This document shows positions 47,113-59,264 of a DNA stretch of 64,000 nucleotides, piece after piece. Under the pieces are notes generated by a model. That model ran no database searches. It was not told the origin of the DNA and saw only the letters and a program-made list of their open reading frames with translations. A program made the translations under genes and the position numbers. The DNA is from Nemopilema nomurai. Its lineage: Eukaryota > Cnidaria > Scyphozoa > Rhizostomeae > Rhizostomatidae. The stretch spans positions 124,001 through 188,000 of the forward strand of contig ML133403.1 in assembly GCA_003864495.1 (NCBI GenBank). Reading direction: 5' to 3'. Position 1 is the first letter of the stretch; each line of letters starts with the position of its first letter.

Positions 47113-50100
47113 CTAGAATGGCAAGTCGTTAGGATCGTAATTCGCCAAATTGGCTGCTTCCGACCAAGCTGCGTATCTGGAACCGTCGAACTCGCCCGCA
47201 TGGCGGTTGCCGGATGCTAGTGCATGATTCGCTCCACCGATTACCGATTTGCACTCTGGGCATTGAGAGCGTTCCATAGCTCCTCCACAATCACCTATGG
47301 CGTAAACATGTCCATTAGGACACTTGTACCAGTGACCGGCTCTGAGTCCCATTGCTTTTATGACCATGGTCTTTTCTTCGACGCTCAACTTTCCCATGGA
47401 GTATCTTTTGCGTAAAGCGTCAATTTTGCGATGCATCTCTTTGATTTTGTCTTTGCCAATCCTTTTACCGCTGCGCAGCTCGCTCCAGCTTTCGTCCAGT
47501 TCGTCGCTGGATGTAAGCTGTCTTTTTGTTGTTGCTGCTGCTTGGTACAGCAACAGTCGTTTCAGCTCTAGGTCTGCATCCATCAGTTGCTGTAGTGATG
47601 CGTTGTTCACAAGTAAATGCTTCATAAGCTCCACGAGAAACTTGTGCGCTATGGCATCCTCGTGTTTTTGAAACCACTTCAGCTTTTCTATCTGTCTCAA
47701 GCATTCGATTTGGGTTTCACTTATGGTCTCTATTTCTGCTGTCATTTCACTCGTATCTACACTTGTTCGGTCGACTCGCTCAATTTTTCTTGCAATTAGG
47801 TCAGCGATTTCGTGTTCTTTAATACGCCCAAATTTTTCCAGTAGTACGAATCCAACAGCTTTCAGGTCCCTCAAATTGTTTCTTGCTGCTGTTTGTCTGT
47901 AAAGAATAACCTGCCTTTTTACTGCTTCCAAATCTGTGGCCAATTGTTTAAGTGCACTGCCATACCGCAGGCTATGTCTTACTGGCGTTTTGCATTTTGG
48001 ACACGATTTGACCTGAATTGAAGTTTCCTCTTGTTGCGAGGTCATATATTTGTCCAAGCCCTGAACCTCAAAGCTGTGATGGCAGTCAACCAGTTCCACA
48101 AAACGAGCATTTTCTTCATCCTCAAAGCCAAAGAAAATTTCTTCAACCTCCTCCTTGTTGCACCAACGGCACAGCGAGGGACATTTCTCGCCACAAATTC
48201 CGATGCATGGATGGTTACATGCCAACAACAAAGGACATGGCTCGTTGCAGGGATCCTTACTGCACATTTCCGAGCATAGCTTTGTGCATTTACCGTGCTC
48301 ACACCCCGACTGGCACTTTTCCAAACATGGCGCACACGGTTCTCCACAGACTTTGCCACAATTGCTGTGGGCACATCCCGATGCACAGCGCTCGCTACAC
48401 GGGGGGCATTCTTTCGTGCATGGTTCTCTGCAAAGGTGGCCACAGACCAGTACGCGGTCGCACTTCTTCTTGCACTTTTCGTGCAGGCGTCCTTGGCTGC
48501 ATTCACTGCATGAGCCGCTGCATGGGTGGCCACATTCCAGAACTGCGTCGCACGTTTCCCTGCAATCAACAATACTCGTGTTGTCTACGTGGCAGGCGAC
48601 TTTTGCGTCATGTCCACAGCTTAGTGTCCTCGTCACCGGCCATTTGCATTGGAAGGACCCAGGGTCCAGAGAGCACGGGACCTCCTGCTGGTGGCCGCAC
48701 TGAGGAATGGTTTTCGGAACATTTATCATGCAGGGGCCACATTTAAATCCAAAGTGGCAGGTCTTTGTACACCTGTGCTCAAGACCACAGTTGATCTTTC
48801 TGCATATCTTTTTACACTTTACTTGAAGATGCTCCGCGTCAACTGGGTGGCAGGCCTTCTGGCACACGTGGCCGCACTGTAATCTGTAGCTGCACTGCTC
48901 ATTGCAACCTCCTTCTGGTGCTGCGGCGAAATCTTCGGCTTTGGCAGTGTCAATGAACTTCTCTGGGTGATTCCTGCAGAAGATACGAAGTGCTCTTCCT
49001 ACTAAGTTGTTAGTAGATGCGCGTGCAACTATCCGATCCCAAGTGGGACTTTTACGTCGCAGCAGCTGCAAGTTGCCAATAACAAACATTCCGTGCTTTG
49101 CTCTCGACAAAGAGACGCAGATTCGATTCTCAATGGCAGCGAAACCAACATTATCCTGGTCGTTGCTTCTCACAAGAGACAACAGTATGATTTCGTTTTC
49201 CTCGCCTTGGAAATTGTCGACAGCCGTCACGCGTACTCCTTCGAACTTCTTTTTCGGCATCAGTTTCTTCAGCAGCAAGAGCTGTCCCGTGTACAGCGTC
49301 AGCACAGTGATTTGTTGCGGCGAATAGCCTTGCAATAACAAGTACCAACACAGGGCAACGACGTATTCAGCTTCATGTTGATTCGCCTTACTTTTCAGTT
49401 CGCTGTTGGTTGTTTCAAGGGACTGGTGGTCGATGAAGTACAAACTGCTGCTGACACCTTTTACCTCGGGATAACCTTCCACTGTTGGGTGGTCTTGCAA
49501 CCCAGGGTAAATATCTTGTAAAAGGCGTGAAATTTCTGGTCGCATCCTGTGCTGAACATCTAGGCGATGACAATCCATGCCGTTTTTAATCATTCGCTCG
49601 AACAGCGAGAGCTCCAGCTGATATTCCTTCGCCAATTTGTAGACCGTTGGCTTGGGCTTCAGCTGTTTGTGATCTCCAATGAGAATCACATGTTCTGCTT
49701 TTTCGTGCAGTGCCGTCAAAACATGAGCTTCCAACACCTCTGCAGCTTCTTCGATCATTATAATCTTTGGCTGTATTCGCTGAAGCACTTGAAAATGCTT
49801 CGCAGCGCCCGTTGTCGTCATGGCAATCACTGTGCTAGCTCTGATGTGATTCTCATCTTTCCTAGCCTGTAGCTCACAGATGTCGCTGCAACGATCGTCA
49901 TACTCTTTCGCCAAAGGTACCAGCAACTCTTTGCACACCTCGGTGTACCTCTCTAGAAGGTATTTGTACAGGCCCCAACGGTCGTTCTTAGTTAAATCCA
50001 TGGGATTGCCTATTGAAAAAACCTGCTCTTTTGTCATGACCCCCGTGACACTCATGAGGTGCCTAACAAGGGCCTTTCTTTCCCGTTTACTTGGGACAAC

Positions 50101-52794
50101 AAGCTCGAAGCCGTCCTCGTCAATCAATACACCTTGGACGTCTTCATCAGGCTCCTCATTCATCGGCATCTTGTTGTTGTGAAGGGGTGTGAATTCCATT
50201 TCCATTACCCATCGGTCTGTCATGGCCTCTGCCTCTCCTTCTATGTCAATAACCTCATCGTCATCTGCTTCTTGAACAGTCAACCCTCGCACACCATCAA
50301 CAAATCTTCCCTGGCCATGCTCTCTCACCACCCTCCTGAATTGTTGTCGTGCCATCCCTTCGTGGAAGGGATACAAACCCAAAAACATTTCCAAAAAGGG
50401 CACACCGATACGGTAAGTATTGTTCATCTTGATAAACCAATCCTTCAAAAATGTGGGCAAATATCTTACTAGTGCATCCAAATCAACTATTCTCCCAAGT
50501 TTCTGGGCATTTGCAAGAGATTCTAAGCTTCCTGCTATTTCAGAAATTTCGGTGCTCAACTCATATTTTCTTTTTGTCAGTTTGCCTATTGCCCTTTCAA
50601 TGTCATCTTTGTTCCCCCTCTCTCCTCTGGGGCCCTTTTTATTGCTTAGACTGAACATTTGCACCAACTCGTTTTGGCATCTGCCTCCGACTCTGATGAT
50701 GTCTTTATGACCCAACTTGACTAGTCCCTCGATGAACTGATCCAAAGCATGGTTTGTGAAGCAAACAACGAGTACATGTGCCTGGCCATTACCTTTCCAT
50801 ATGTTAATATTCTTCAAGAGAGCATGAATTAATCTCAGGCCAACAAATGTCTTCCCCGTTCCCGGTGGGCCCTGGATAATTGTAAACTCACGTGAAAGTC
50901 CCTTTTCAACGGCTTCCAGCTGTGATCGATTGAGAATGCTTTTTTTCTCAGCCGACCCAATGTTCAAAAGTGTTGTACGGCAAGGAGTATCTTCATCTGT
51001 CAGGCATCCTGTCAAATCATATTGCCATTGTGAAATATCCTCTCTGATGTACTTCGGGTATTTGGCGATCTTTTCAGCGAAAATTATATGATGAGCAAAT
51101 GGGATTTTGTCTTTCTTTATACTTTGAAGACCTTTCAGAACGTGCTTATAAGCCTCAAAATATGACGGGGATTCAGCCAACGTAAATGTGTCGCTCATTT
51201 GAGTATTCACCACGTCCGCTAAACCATTCAAAAACCTCACGCACACTTCCCCTTTGGCCAGATCATTTGCCGTCCTGTTTGCTACAGTTGCAAAAATGCA
51301 TGTTTGGAAGTTGTCTTTAGTGAAACAGACTAGAGCACCATAGATCAAGCGGCGGGAATGCTGCCAGTTGACACGTTCCAATGTTTGCACATCAAAAGAT
51401 ATTCTGTGCGTTACCCCTCCTGCTGTGAGAACTGGATTCATTATCTTTACGTCTCTGTACACACAGATGTTCTGCTTTCTGTCGGACTTCGTCACGTGTC
51501 TAGAAATCTCCGCAATTCCTTCACGAAGTGGCGCAACGAAGTCCTCTTTGAGTAGGCGAAACTGCACATCCAGGTACTCTTCACCATCTGAATATTTTCC
51601 TTTCGACTTTATTGGCCTAAGGTACGGTTGCCCTTCCAGATGAATATCTTTTAAGGTTGGCAAGACAGAGAGCTCTCTAAAGTCTTCTGGCGGCGGTCCT
51701 TGGCTGTTGAATGCAATTCTTTTGTTCAATCTAAGGCCTTCCAGTCTTTCGGTAACTATTTCATCACGGCGATTGATGATAGCCCCAACGCTGGCCAGGA
51801 ATTCTTCTTTCCGTTCGAGTTGTATCTTTTCTGCTACCAGAATCAAATTGTCCAATGGCAAATCCTGAACAGAGCTCGGGAACAACTGGCAGAATCTGTG
51901 AAATATGTCAACAATCTGGAGAAGAAACTCGTCGTTCCTTGCAGTTGGATACATCTGAGCTAGAACAGGGAGCTCTTGGATGCTCCTGCACAACGTGTCT
52001 TTGACGAAGACGGAACCTGGCAGTAGGCTGACAATATGAAACGCGTTTTGATCCATACTTGACTGCAGAATTTTGGAAAAAATTTTCGTTACTGCTTTAA
52101 CCCAATCAATTTTTAGATCTGATCTTCTCAATAATGCTGCAAATGCTTCTCTGTTCCTGACTATCTCTACAATGACGTCATCTGGTTCCATGCAGCTGTA
52201 TTCATTCAGCTTCGTGTATGAAAGTTGGTAGGCTCTCTTCGGGGTACCTGTGGAAACGCACGCCTAGCCTTAAAGATGGGACTTTGTCCATGATGACGGC
52301 CTTATATGCTTGCATGTTTAAAAGCTTAAAAGTGGGAAAGCAAATCAGCTTGGAAGAGGTGCATCCTAGATAAAAGGGTGAACAATTTTGCTTATTTAGA
52401 ACTTGATCAACGCCAGTCTGTATTCAGAATCCAGACGCTTTAATAACCTTTATTTATCAAGTAGGATATCATAGCTAATACGCTTATGGATCCCAAAGGA
52501 AATATTTAACACTTTGGGTCATATCTATTTCAGCGATGGATTGCATCTGTTCCATGGCGGAGGATCTACCTATGCTTGTTGGGAAATAATCCGTTATTAA
52601 GAATTTGTCAGCTTTGCTGTGATAAAATGCTCTGCTTTCCCACCTTTGCGATCGTTTTCTTGGCGTCCGTTGCTGTTGCCATCACCCGTCGCTGCGTTTC
52701 TTCCTCGCCCTCCTCTGTTCCCGCCTGACCCGCCTCGACCTGCGTTACTTCCGCGGGCAGCCTGTACTCGTCCTCGCTCTCCACGTGGTTGCAT
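47113..52794 (-). CDS. ZNFX1: ZNFX1, NFX1-type zinc finger SF1 helicase
   Basis: Two coding exons, 52794-52644 and 52247-47113, join at G|GT to give 1,761 residues (human 1,918). Exon 1 encodes a short RGG-rich tail (GRGGSGGNRGGRGRN). The 5.1-kb second exon has, in order, the ZNFX1 N-terminal region (LDVQFRLLKEDFVAPLREGI), an SF1 helicase with Walker A GPPGTGKT at 510-517, a DEAA-type Walker B (MIEEAAEVLEAH), QHRMRPEI and VTAVDNFQGEENEIILLSLV motifs, and a long run of NFX1-type Cys/His fingers (CGHPCSGSCSEC, CGHLCREPC and others). A C-terminal RZ finger (GHWYKCPNGHVYAIGDCGGA) follows. In mammals ZNFX1 is an interferon-induced dsRNA sensor at mitochondria; in worms it acts in small-RNA inheritance in germ granules. 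All motifs look intact. A TTTTAG just before the ATG suggests a noncoding first exon. It converges on SEPSECS. Confidence 0.96.
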
Positions 52795-55700
52795 TGCTAA
52801 AAGATGGCATTTTTAACAAACATGCATCACTCTGAAGGAACTTCTGACTTCCAAGATAGAAGTCGCCGTCTACATCAACCCCCACTTGAAAGCATCTGCA
52901 TAAAGTTTTCTACTCGTTTCTGAATTAATTATCTCTTGTCGCAAGACTTTTTGGACCTATTTTCTCCAAGACAGCTTTAACTAAAAGATGTGAAAAAGTG
53001 CTTTGTAGTACAGGAATTCATAATAGATAGAAATATGTGTCGCACGATAAGGCCCCGTTCACACGAGAAAGGAGCGAAGTGGAACGAAACGGAGCCACTG
53101 TTCACACTATAATGTTTCTGCTCCTTCGCACATACCGTTTCATATCCTTCGAATAAACCAATGATACGATATGATCTAATACCTGAAATTCAAACGAAGA
53201 AGAGAGAAAAACGAAGGAGAGAGTGGCTGCTAAGGTGAAAAAGATCCAGTCAGCTTACAGATGAGCCGTTGATACAAAAAGAAAAGTCTAAAGTGGAGGA
53301 GGGTAGATTCTTTTGGCCTTTTATGATCGTAAATGCTGCCGTAACAGCATTTGTCTTCTCCGACGATATTGTATCCCATTTAGCAGACAGCACTTTGCTG
53401 CCAGGGATCATGCAAATGACAAGAACGCCGAAAAAGTCGTCTTATTTACTAGAGCTATTTTTTTAAATTCTGCCTTTGATGAACTTCATGTAAAATTACA
53501 CAAAATTAGTCCACAAAATAGAACGCTACCAGCCAAAAAAGTGTTCACACGAGGGCTAAATCATTCCGCTTCGCTATTCGGTTAATTTTTTAATAATATT
53601 CGCTATAAGGTTTTAAAATAACGGGACGCTTTTCGTTTTTACTGTGCGAACACCTGCAAAAATTCTTTGTCCTGTGATGGGTCTCTACTTTTTGAAAATC
53701 TAATTAAAAATCATCATCGAAATCCGGCCAGTTTCCAAATCTTTCAGAATTTTGATCGCAATTTGAAAGTTTTCAAATGAAATCAAGCCATAAAAATATA
53801 AACAAAACGAAAGAAATAATCGTACAGTGATTAAAAATTACTTTTAAAAACAAAACAAGATCGGCAATAAAGCCTGACCTAGAAAAAGATTTGAAATGCG
53901 GGTGCTTGCCATCGCGAAAAAGGAAAACTTCACCTGTTTTGCTTCTCAGCAAAAGTTTTAAGTCAAGGAGTAATTATTACATCACTGATATAATTAGAAT
54001 CTTACTAAAAAGTGTTTCAAATAGTCTTTTTCTAACCTTGTTATAAAAACCACGTCGATGCGAAGGATAATAACAGCCGACATGTAGCTCGATATGTTGG
54101 TCACCCATTGGCGTGTTGGGAACAAGGGTGCAAGGGATGCAAAAGGTCAATATGGCACCCTCTTCAGTCACCTTTACACGCTGCAGGTTTAGCTATTTCT
54201 ACACATTATCATTTGTGCATGAAATCAGTTTAGGAGTTTATGATAAGAAAGGATAAATTATCGTAGGTATAAATACTTGAAGTCAGTAAAAATTGACTTG
54301 AAATCTAACATTATTCCTGTGAAGGTGACTAAAACATCTTTGAAGTTGAATTAATTCTTTATGTCGACCTTTGAAATATCTATCTTTCTAACGCTATCCC
54401 CAAAAAGGCCCTCGTGGCGCTCTTGGACCACTGTTTAGCGCAAACGTGACTTTATTCTGCAAATTCCCTGGGATGGCAATTGTAACTGCGTAAGCATGCA
54501 GTGAGGCTAAATATGCACTATGAGATAGTACACGAGATAACCAGATATCGGAAAAGATGACAGACCATCTATCTTCTCAAGTTCGCTTACTATTTGTCGC
54601 TAGTTGTCGCTAGTAGATATCGGAAGTTGGTAAGAGAGAAGATTTAAAAGATGGCAAGGAGATTCTTGTTCCCTTCGGATCGTTTTCTCATTGATTCAAA
54701 CAGTTTCCGTAACCGCATCAAATGTCTTACATAACCAGCAACTTTATGATAACTCTGCTTTTTCTCAACTCTTGGAGACGATGTCTTAGAAAGTACTGCA
54801 ACAGAATTTTACAGGTAAATTTGACATAGTGGTGAAAAGTGGCTCAATCGATCGTTTGTCCGTCAGATTTTATGAATCTAACTGCTTTGTCGGTCTACCG
54901 ACTCGTTTTAACATTTCACTGCCAATACGTCATGCCCCCCTCTAGCGGGGAAAATGTGGGCAATCATCCCCTGCCTGCTCTTATTACGCTTTTCCCTATT
55001 TTTCGCCCGATTTACTCGGGTTATCCCAAGTCTTTCTTGTCGCTAAGATCATGGTTGATATTTCTTGTCATCAAGATTATAGTTTATGATTGATAACACA
55101 TGAAATACAAGCGAGCGAAATATTGATTGTTTTCACTCATTCTCTATTTGGCTAGGACATCTTCGGAGCTCTACTAAGATGAACGTTTACTTTGGCGCCC
55201 CTTGGATTTCATTGCCATGAGGAGCAATTGACACCTCTCTAGCCTCTGGCCAGCACACTACTGGCTCATGTCACAAAGTTAAGAAATCATGTTCCCATGA
55301 GCACTAGGACCAAACCCTCGTAGTGTAGGGCTATAGGGCTACATCTTTTAGAGAATCCAGGTCGCACCAGAAGATATAAAAACGACAATTTTCGCGTAAT
55401 TGGGCAAGCTAGGTCGTCTTTCGGACTTCCAGAGAGGCGTGGTGTCAAAAACTTTCCTAGCACGAACCCCATTCTAGCTCGTTGATCAGCCCCCTCCCCT
55501 TTAAAACCCTGTCGTGGAGAGTAGTTGTGCTGGACATTTATCTTAGATCTGTTTTGTATTGTCTGACTTATGTCTGCTTTGTATAATCTTCCTGGCTCGC
55601 TCACACCAGCAAATCGACTGAAAGGCGCTAGCGACTCAAACTTCAAGATTCGTTTACCCTCTGTTGCTGGAGTCTTTCAAAATGACATTTTTCGACCACA

Positions 55701-56811
55701 GGCACAATTTCTAGAGAATAGGCTATCCCATTTTATAACTGATCACGAGGACTGAAGTAAAACGCCAGGGGGTGTTAGAAAGGGGAATGATGCTTTCCAA
55801 GGGTTTAAGAAAATTTATTATTAGGAAAGCCACAGTCTTTGTAAGGGGGTTGAGAATAAAAAGTATATGATATTTTCAAAGATGTGCTTAATTTTGGTTA
55901 ATAATTTCTGAGGGGATAAAGACTTGCTGCTCGCTATAAATCTTGTTTTTTTTATTGCATTCTGTCTCTCTAGTAACTTCAACTCGGTAACTATGAAATT
56001 ACATTTTAATGTGTTATTCTTTAATTCAGGAAATATGGTCAACTCAGAAACCAAAGCATCAACACCCCAGAAGACAACTTTCTAGCGACACCCCTGTCTA
56101 CCACCCATTTTAGAAGAACATAGTCGTAGGTTAACTTTAGACCGGTACCTCTTAAAGGCAGTTTCTCGACATTTCAAAGATTCGTGTTGCTTTAAATATT
56201 CCATTTTATCGCATCGAGCGTCCAGTCGTGATGAAGGTAGTTATCCGCCAATTCAAACTTTTAAAAGCTTTTGTTCATATGCCTAGACCCCTAGCCCAAT
56301 GACTGTTCCAAACATGACAGATACAGGTTACTCTAATATAAACATATACCTCTCATTATCTAATACTAAACTGGCAGATAAGTAGCGTTGCAATTCGAAA
56401 TTTCGACCTTCAGTAAATAGGACCTGTGCAGGAAGTTGAAAATATTATTGGTAGATATTAGGGATATGAGAAAATATGTTACTTTGTAAAAGGACTTCAG
56501 CAACCAGCTACAAAACCGACAACTCCAAGTCTAACATCTTGTGTCTAAATAAATGGATAGGTTTTGGTACCATTCAAATGAATTGTGATTCTTTCAGGAC
56601 AGAATTTTCATTGTACAGACAAGGTCGATGATATATAAATAGGTTTGTGCTTTCAATGTAGACTTTCTAGCCTTTACTCAAAGGTTGGTTTGAACAAATG
56701 TTTTGTGTTTATATCTTTGTCAAATAGAAAATTAAAAATAAATTATATTAATACATTTCAACTTGCTGCTTGAATTTTCTGAATGCATTTTCATGAGATT
56801 TTCGTATGGAT
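52795..56811. other. Gene-poor interval 5' of ZNFX1
   Basis: The left edge is the ZNFX1 promoter region. At about 53050-53640 there are several GTTCACACGAG/GTTCACACTA words in both halves, as in ends of some degraded DNA transposons, but no matching inverted pair. At 55287-55755 there is an island with overlapping open frames on both strands (119 residues minus, 61 plus), probably repeat-derived. No gene is supported. Confidence 0.4.
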
Positions 56812-56812
56812 T

Positions 56813-57847
56813 TGTAAAGTAAATCAGAGTCAGTCAGAAACAGAGCTACAGAAAACAACAGACAACGCGTCGTCTCTCTCTCTCTCGGCCTGGCTCCGTG
56901 TTCTCTGCACGTTAAACAAGACAACTTTGGCACGGATCGTCCATAGAGGTTGAGCAACGCAGTCGGTAGAAACCCATCACAACTCGTTTCTATAATGGTG
57001 ACCACGACGTGACTTTCTCAGCCGATATGGACACGATTTTCATCCTTCGCCATGCAAGCAACCCAATGCACATCAACAGCACTCGCTCGGATCCGAATCG
57101 CCGTTCTCGAACTCCGTGCCGTGCCGACGCTGCATCTCGAAGCATCATCGCTGGTTCCTGGTCATCCAACTCATAAAACCATGGACGCAACACAACTCTG
57201 GTTCCTGGTCACCCAACACACAAAACCATGGACACAACAAGCATCGCAGGTTCTTGGTAAACCTACTCACAAAACCTTGAATTTCAACCTGGACACCGTC
57301 GAACAACTTCGCTCTTCCTGCTTGCAAGGGAATCCCCACGTCAACGCAAGTCACGGACAAGCACACAAAAAAAACCAAAACGGACATTCGAACATTTAGT
57401 AATTTTATTCACATTTCTCTCGTTGTTAATTGTTAATCGTAATACTTAATTTCATTTTCGAATCCTTCGCTTCGCTTGTCTTCTAGGAGGGGAGCTCTTG
57501 TAGTGACTCCTTTGTCCACTTTCCATTGTCACACCATGTCATGCTGACACATCTTTTCTCGCTCCCCAGCCTAGATTTTTCCATCCGCATTACATCACCA
57601 TTTCATCATCCTCTCTCATCCCTCGTCAGCAAATTTATTCTTAGATCCATCAGTATAAATATAATTGTAAAGTAAATCAGAGTCAGTCAGAAACAGAGCT
57701 ACAGAAAACAACAGACAACGCGTCGTCTCTCTCTCTCTCGGCCTGGCTCCGTGTTCTCTGCACGTTAAACAAGACAACTTTGGCACGGATCGTCCATAGA
57801 GGTTGAGCAACGCAGTCGGTAGAAACCCATCACAACTCGTTTCTATA
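56813..57847 (+). mobile_element. Small non-autonomous LTR retroelement (TRIM-like)
   Basis: Two identical 183-bp direct repeats lie at 56812-56994 and 57665-57847. Right after the first is TGGTGACCACGACGTGAC (56996-57013), a primer-binding-site-like sequence starting TGG. The 670-bp interior codes for no recognisable protein. Near 57484-57494 lies a purine tract (AGGAGGGGAG) followed by TTGTAGTGAC, and a TATAAATA box at about 57653. GATT occurs immediately before the first TG (56809-56812) and after the second repeat (57848-57851), a possible 4-bp target duplication. Identical repeats indicate a recent insertion. The purine tract suggests the real 3' LTR starts near 57499 (about 349 bp), making the 5' copy a U3-less LTR. 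Confidence 0.78.
57155..57290. repeat. ~48-bp tandem repeat inside the LTR element
   Basis: Two and a half copies of a unit containing GGTTCCTGGTCAYCCAAC and ACAAAACCATGGAC. It causes the THKT/PTHKT repeats in the spurious open frame here. Confidence 0.75.
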
Positions 57848-57851
57848 GATT

Positions 57852-59041
57852 CACAGAATACTTTTCATTAAACCACATTTTCAAAAGATTGTGAGAATCT
57901 AGAATGTAGCAAGTCTAGAAGGTACAGTTATACTGCTGATTCAGAATAATGTTTTCGCATTAAAATTTTGGAACACAAATTTGGTTTGAAAGTGCTAGGA
58001 AGGAAGGTTGAAGGGATAATTTGTTTATTGCATCAAGCTGTATACACTGGTATCAATGGAATTCAATTTTAGACCTTTTTGAGAATCTGTTAAATGTGTT
58101 TCTGCAAACTCCCCCTTGGGGTATGCCTCTTTGGGCACTAACCTCAGCAACTGACAGGGTAAAGCATGACCAAGTAGTACATCTGATTAAAAAGGATACT
58201 TTTAAGTAAATAATATCAAAAAGCTACATGTATGCAAAATTATCATTCCATGTTCTATTCATTTCAAAGTAATTCAATTCAATGTATTTACTTGACAAAT
58301 TGAAGCGAGTTCTTTCAAAGCTTTTCAAGAGTTGTCTTAAAGAGTACCAGCATTTAAATTCAAAGAAATTGTTCCAAATAAAAAGCCATTCAGAGCTTGT
58401 AAAAATGTTTTACTGATGCCTCCTCCAAGATCTTTCAAACTTCTGGAATACATGTTTCCTGTATGAAACTACATATTGTAACATGTTCACCTGATTATTT
58501 TATGCAATGAAGTTTCTGCTCTTAAGAAAATTGGTTAATGACTGTCTTAAGCTTTTCACCTTCTAGGCATTGGAATCAATAAAATTTGAAACGAGGCCTG
58601 GTTTGATAATCATAGGCTATTGGTTTATATGGAAATTGTAAAAGAAGGGAAGAACTGAGTAGTAAAAGGATATGGAGGTGAAACAAATGCAAGCAGTTTA
58701 GATTTTTCGTTCATAATTTCTTCAACAGGATTCCTTGAGTATGGAAATTCTGACTGTTCGATTGAGTGAATTATTTGCTAAAAAACTGCTTGTCTTAACG
58801 GAAAAATAAATCCATAGACAGTGCCAGAATAAAAAAACATTCAGAAATAATTCAACCTTCGATGTCTAGAACAGACAGTATTTTTGATAATTATTTGCTA
58901 GTAGGGATAACTACCACATGTGAAATATGAATGTCCATCTCCCATTCTGTTATAGACTTTAGTTGAATTCAACCATGCTCCCTTCTTCCTTTGCTTCTCT
59001 CCTTCCCTGTGTTGTATCGACACGTCCTTTAATCGGTAAGG
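57852..59041. other. Gene-free spacer
   Basis: A/T-rich, no open frame of interest on either strand. Confidence 0.45.
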
Positions 59042-59103
59042 AGAGCAGAGAAACGAGCCGAGAAACGAGCCGAGAAACGAGCAGAGAAACGAGCAGAGAA
59101 ACA
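59042..59103. repeat. 12-bp tandem repeat
   Basis: Five copies of GAGAAACGAGCM. Because 12 is a multiple of three, it reads as repeated SRET on plus and FLCS/FLGS on minus, but no gene surrounds it. Confidence 0.85.
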
Positions 59104-59264
59104 ATCAAAGGTTCAAATTTTTACACAGTCAGGGAGGCTTCCCGATTTCAAAGTATTAGAACCTTTCGAGTTTGATTATCTTCTTATTCGATGCAATCTA
59201 CCTGATTTAAATTCAGATGTATACTTAAAATTTCACATTTTTTTGATATAATTCAAGTTTTGGC

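Noticed and set aside
48018..48746. 242-codon and overlapping plus-strand frames rich in C, H and R
   Set aside because: Antisense to the Cys/His-rich NFX1 fingers of ZNFX1, whose codon bias leaves the opposite strand open.
57052..57399. 115-codon frame inside the LTR element as a gag gene
   Set aside because: No zinc knuckle or capsid-like motif; much of it is a 48-bp tandem repeat.
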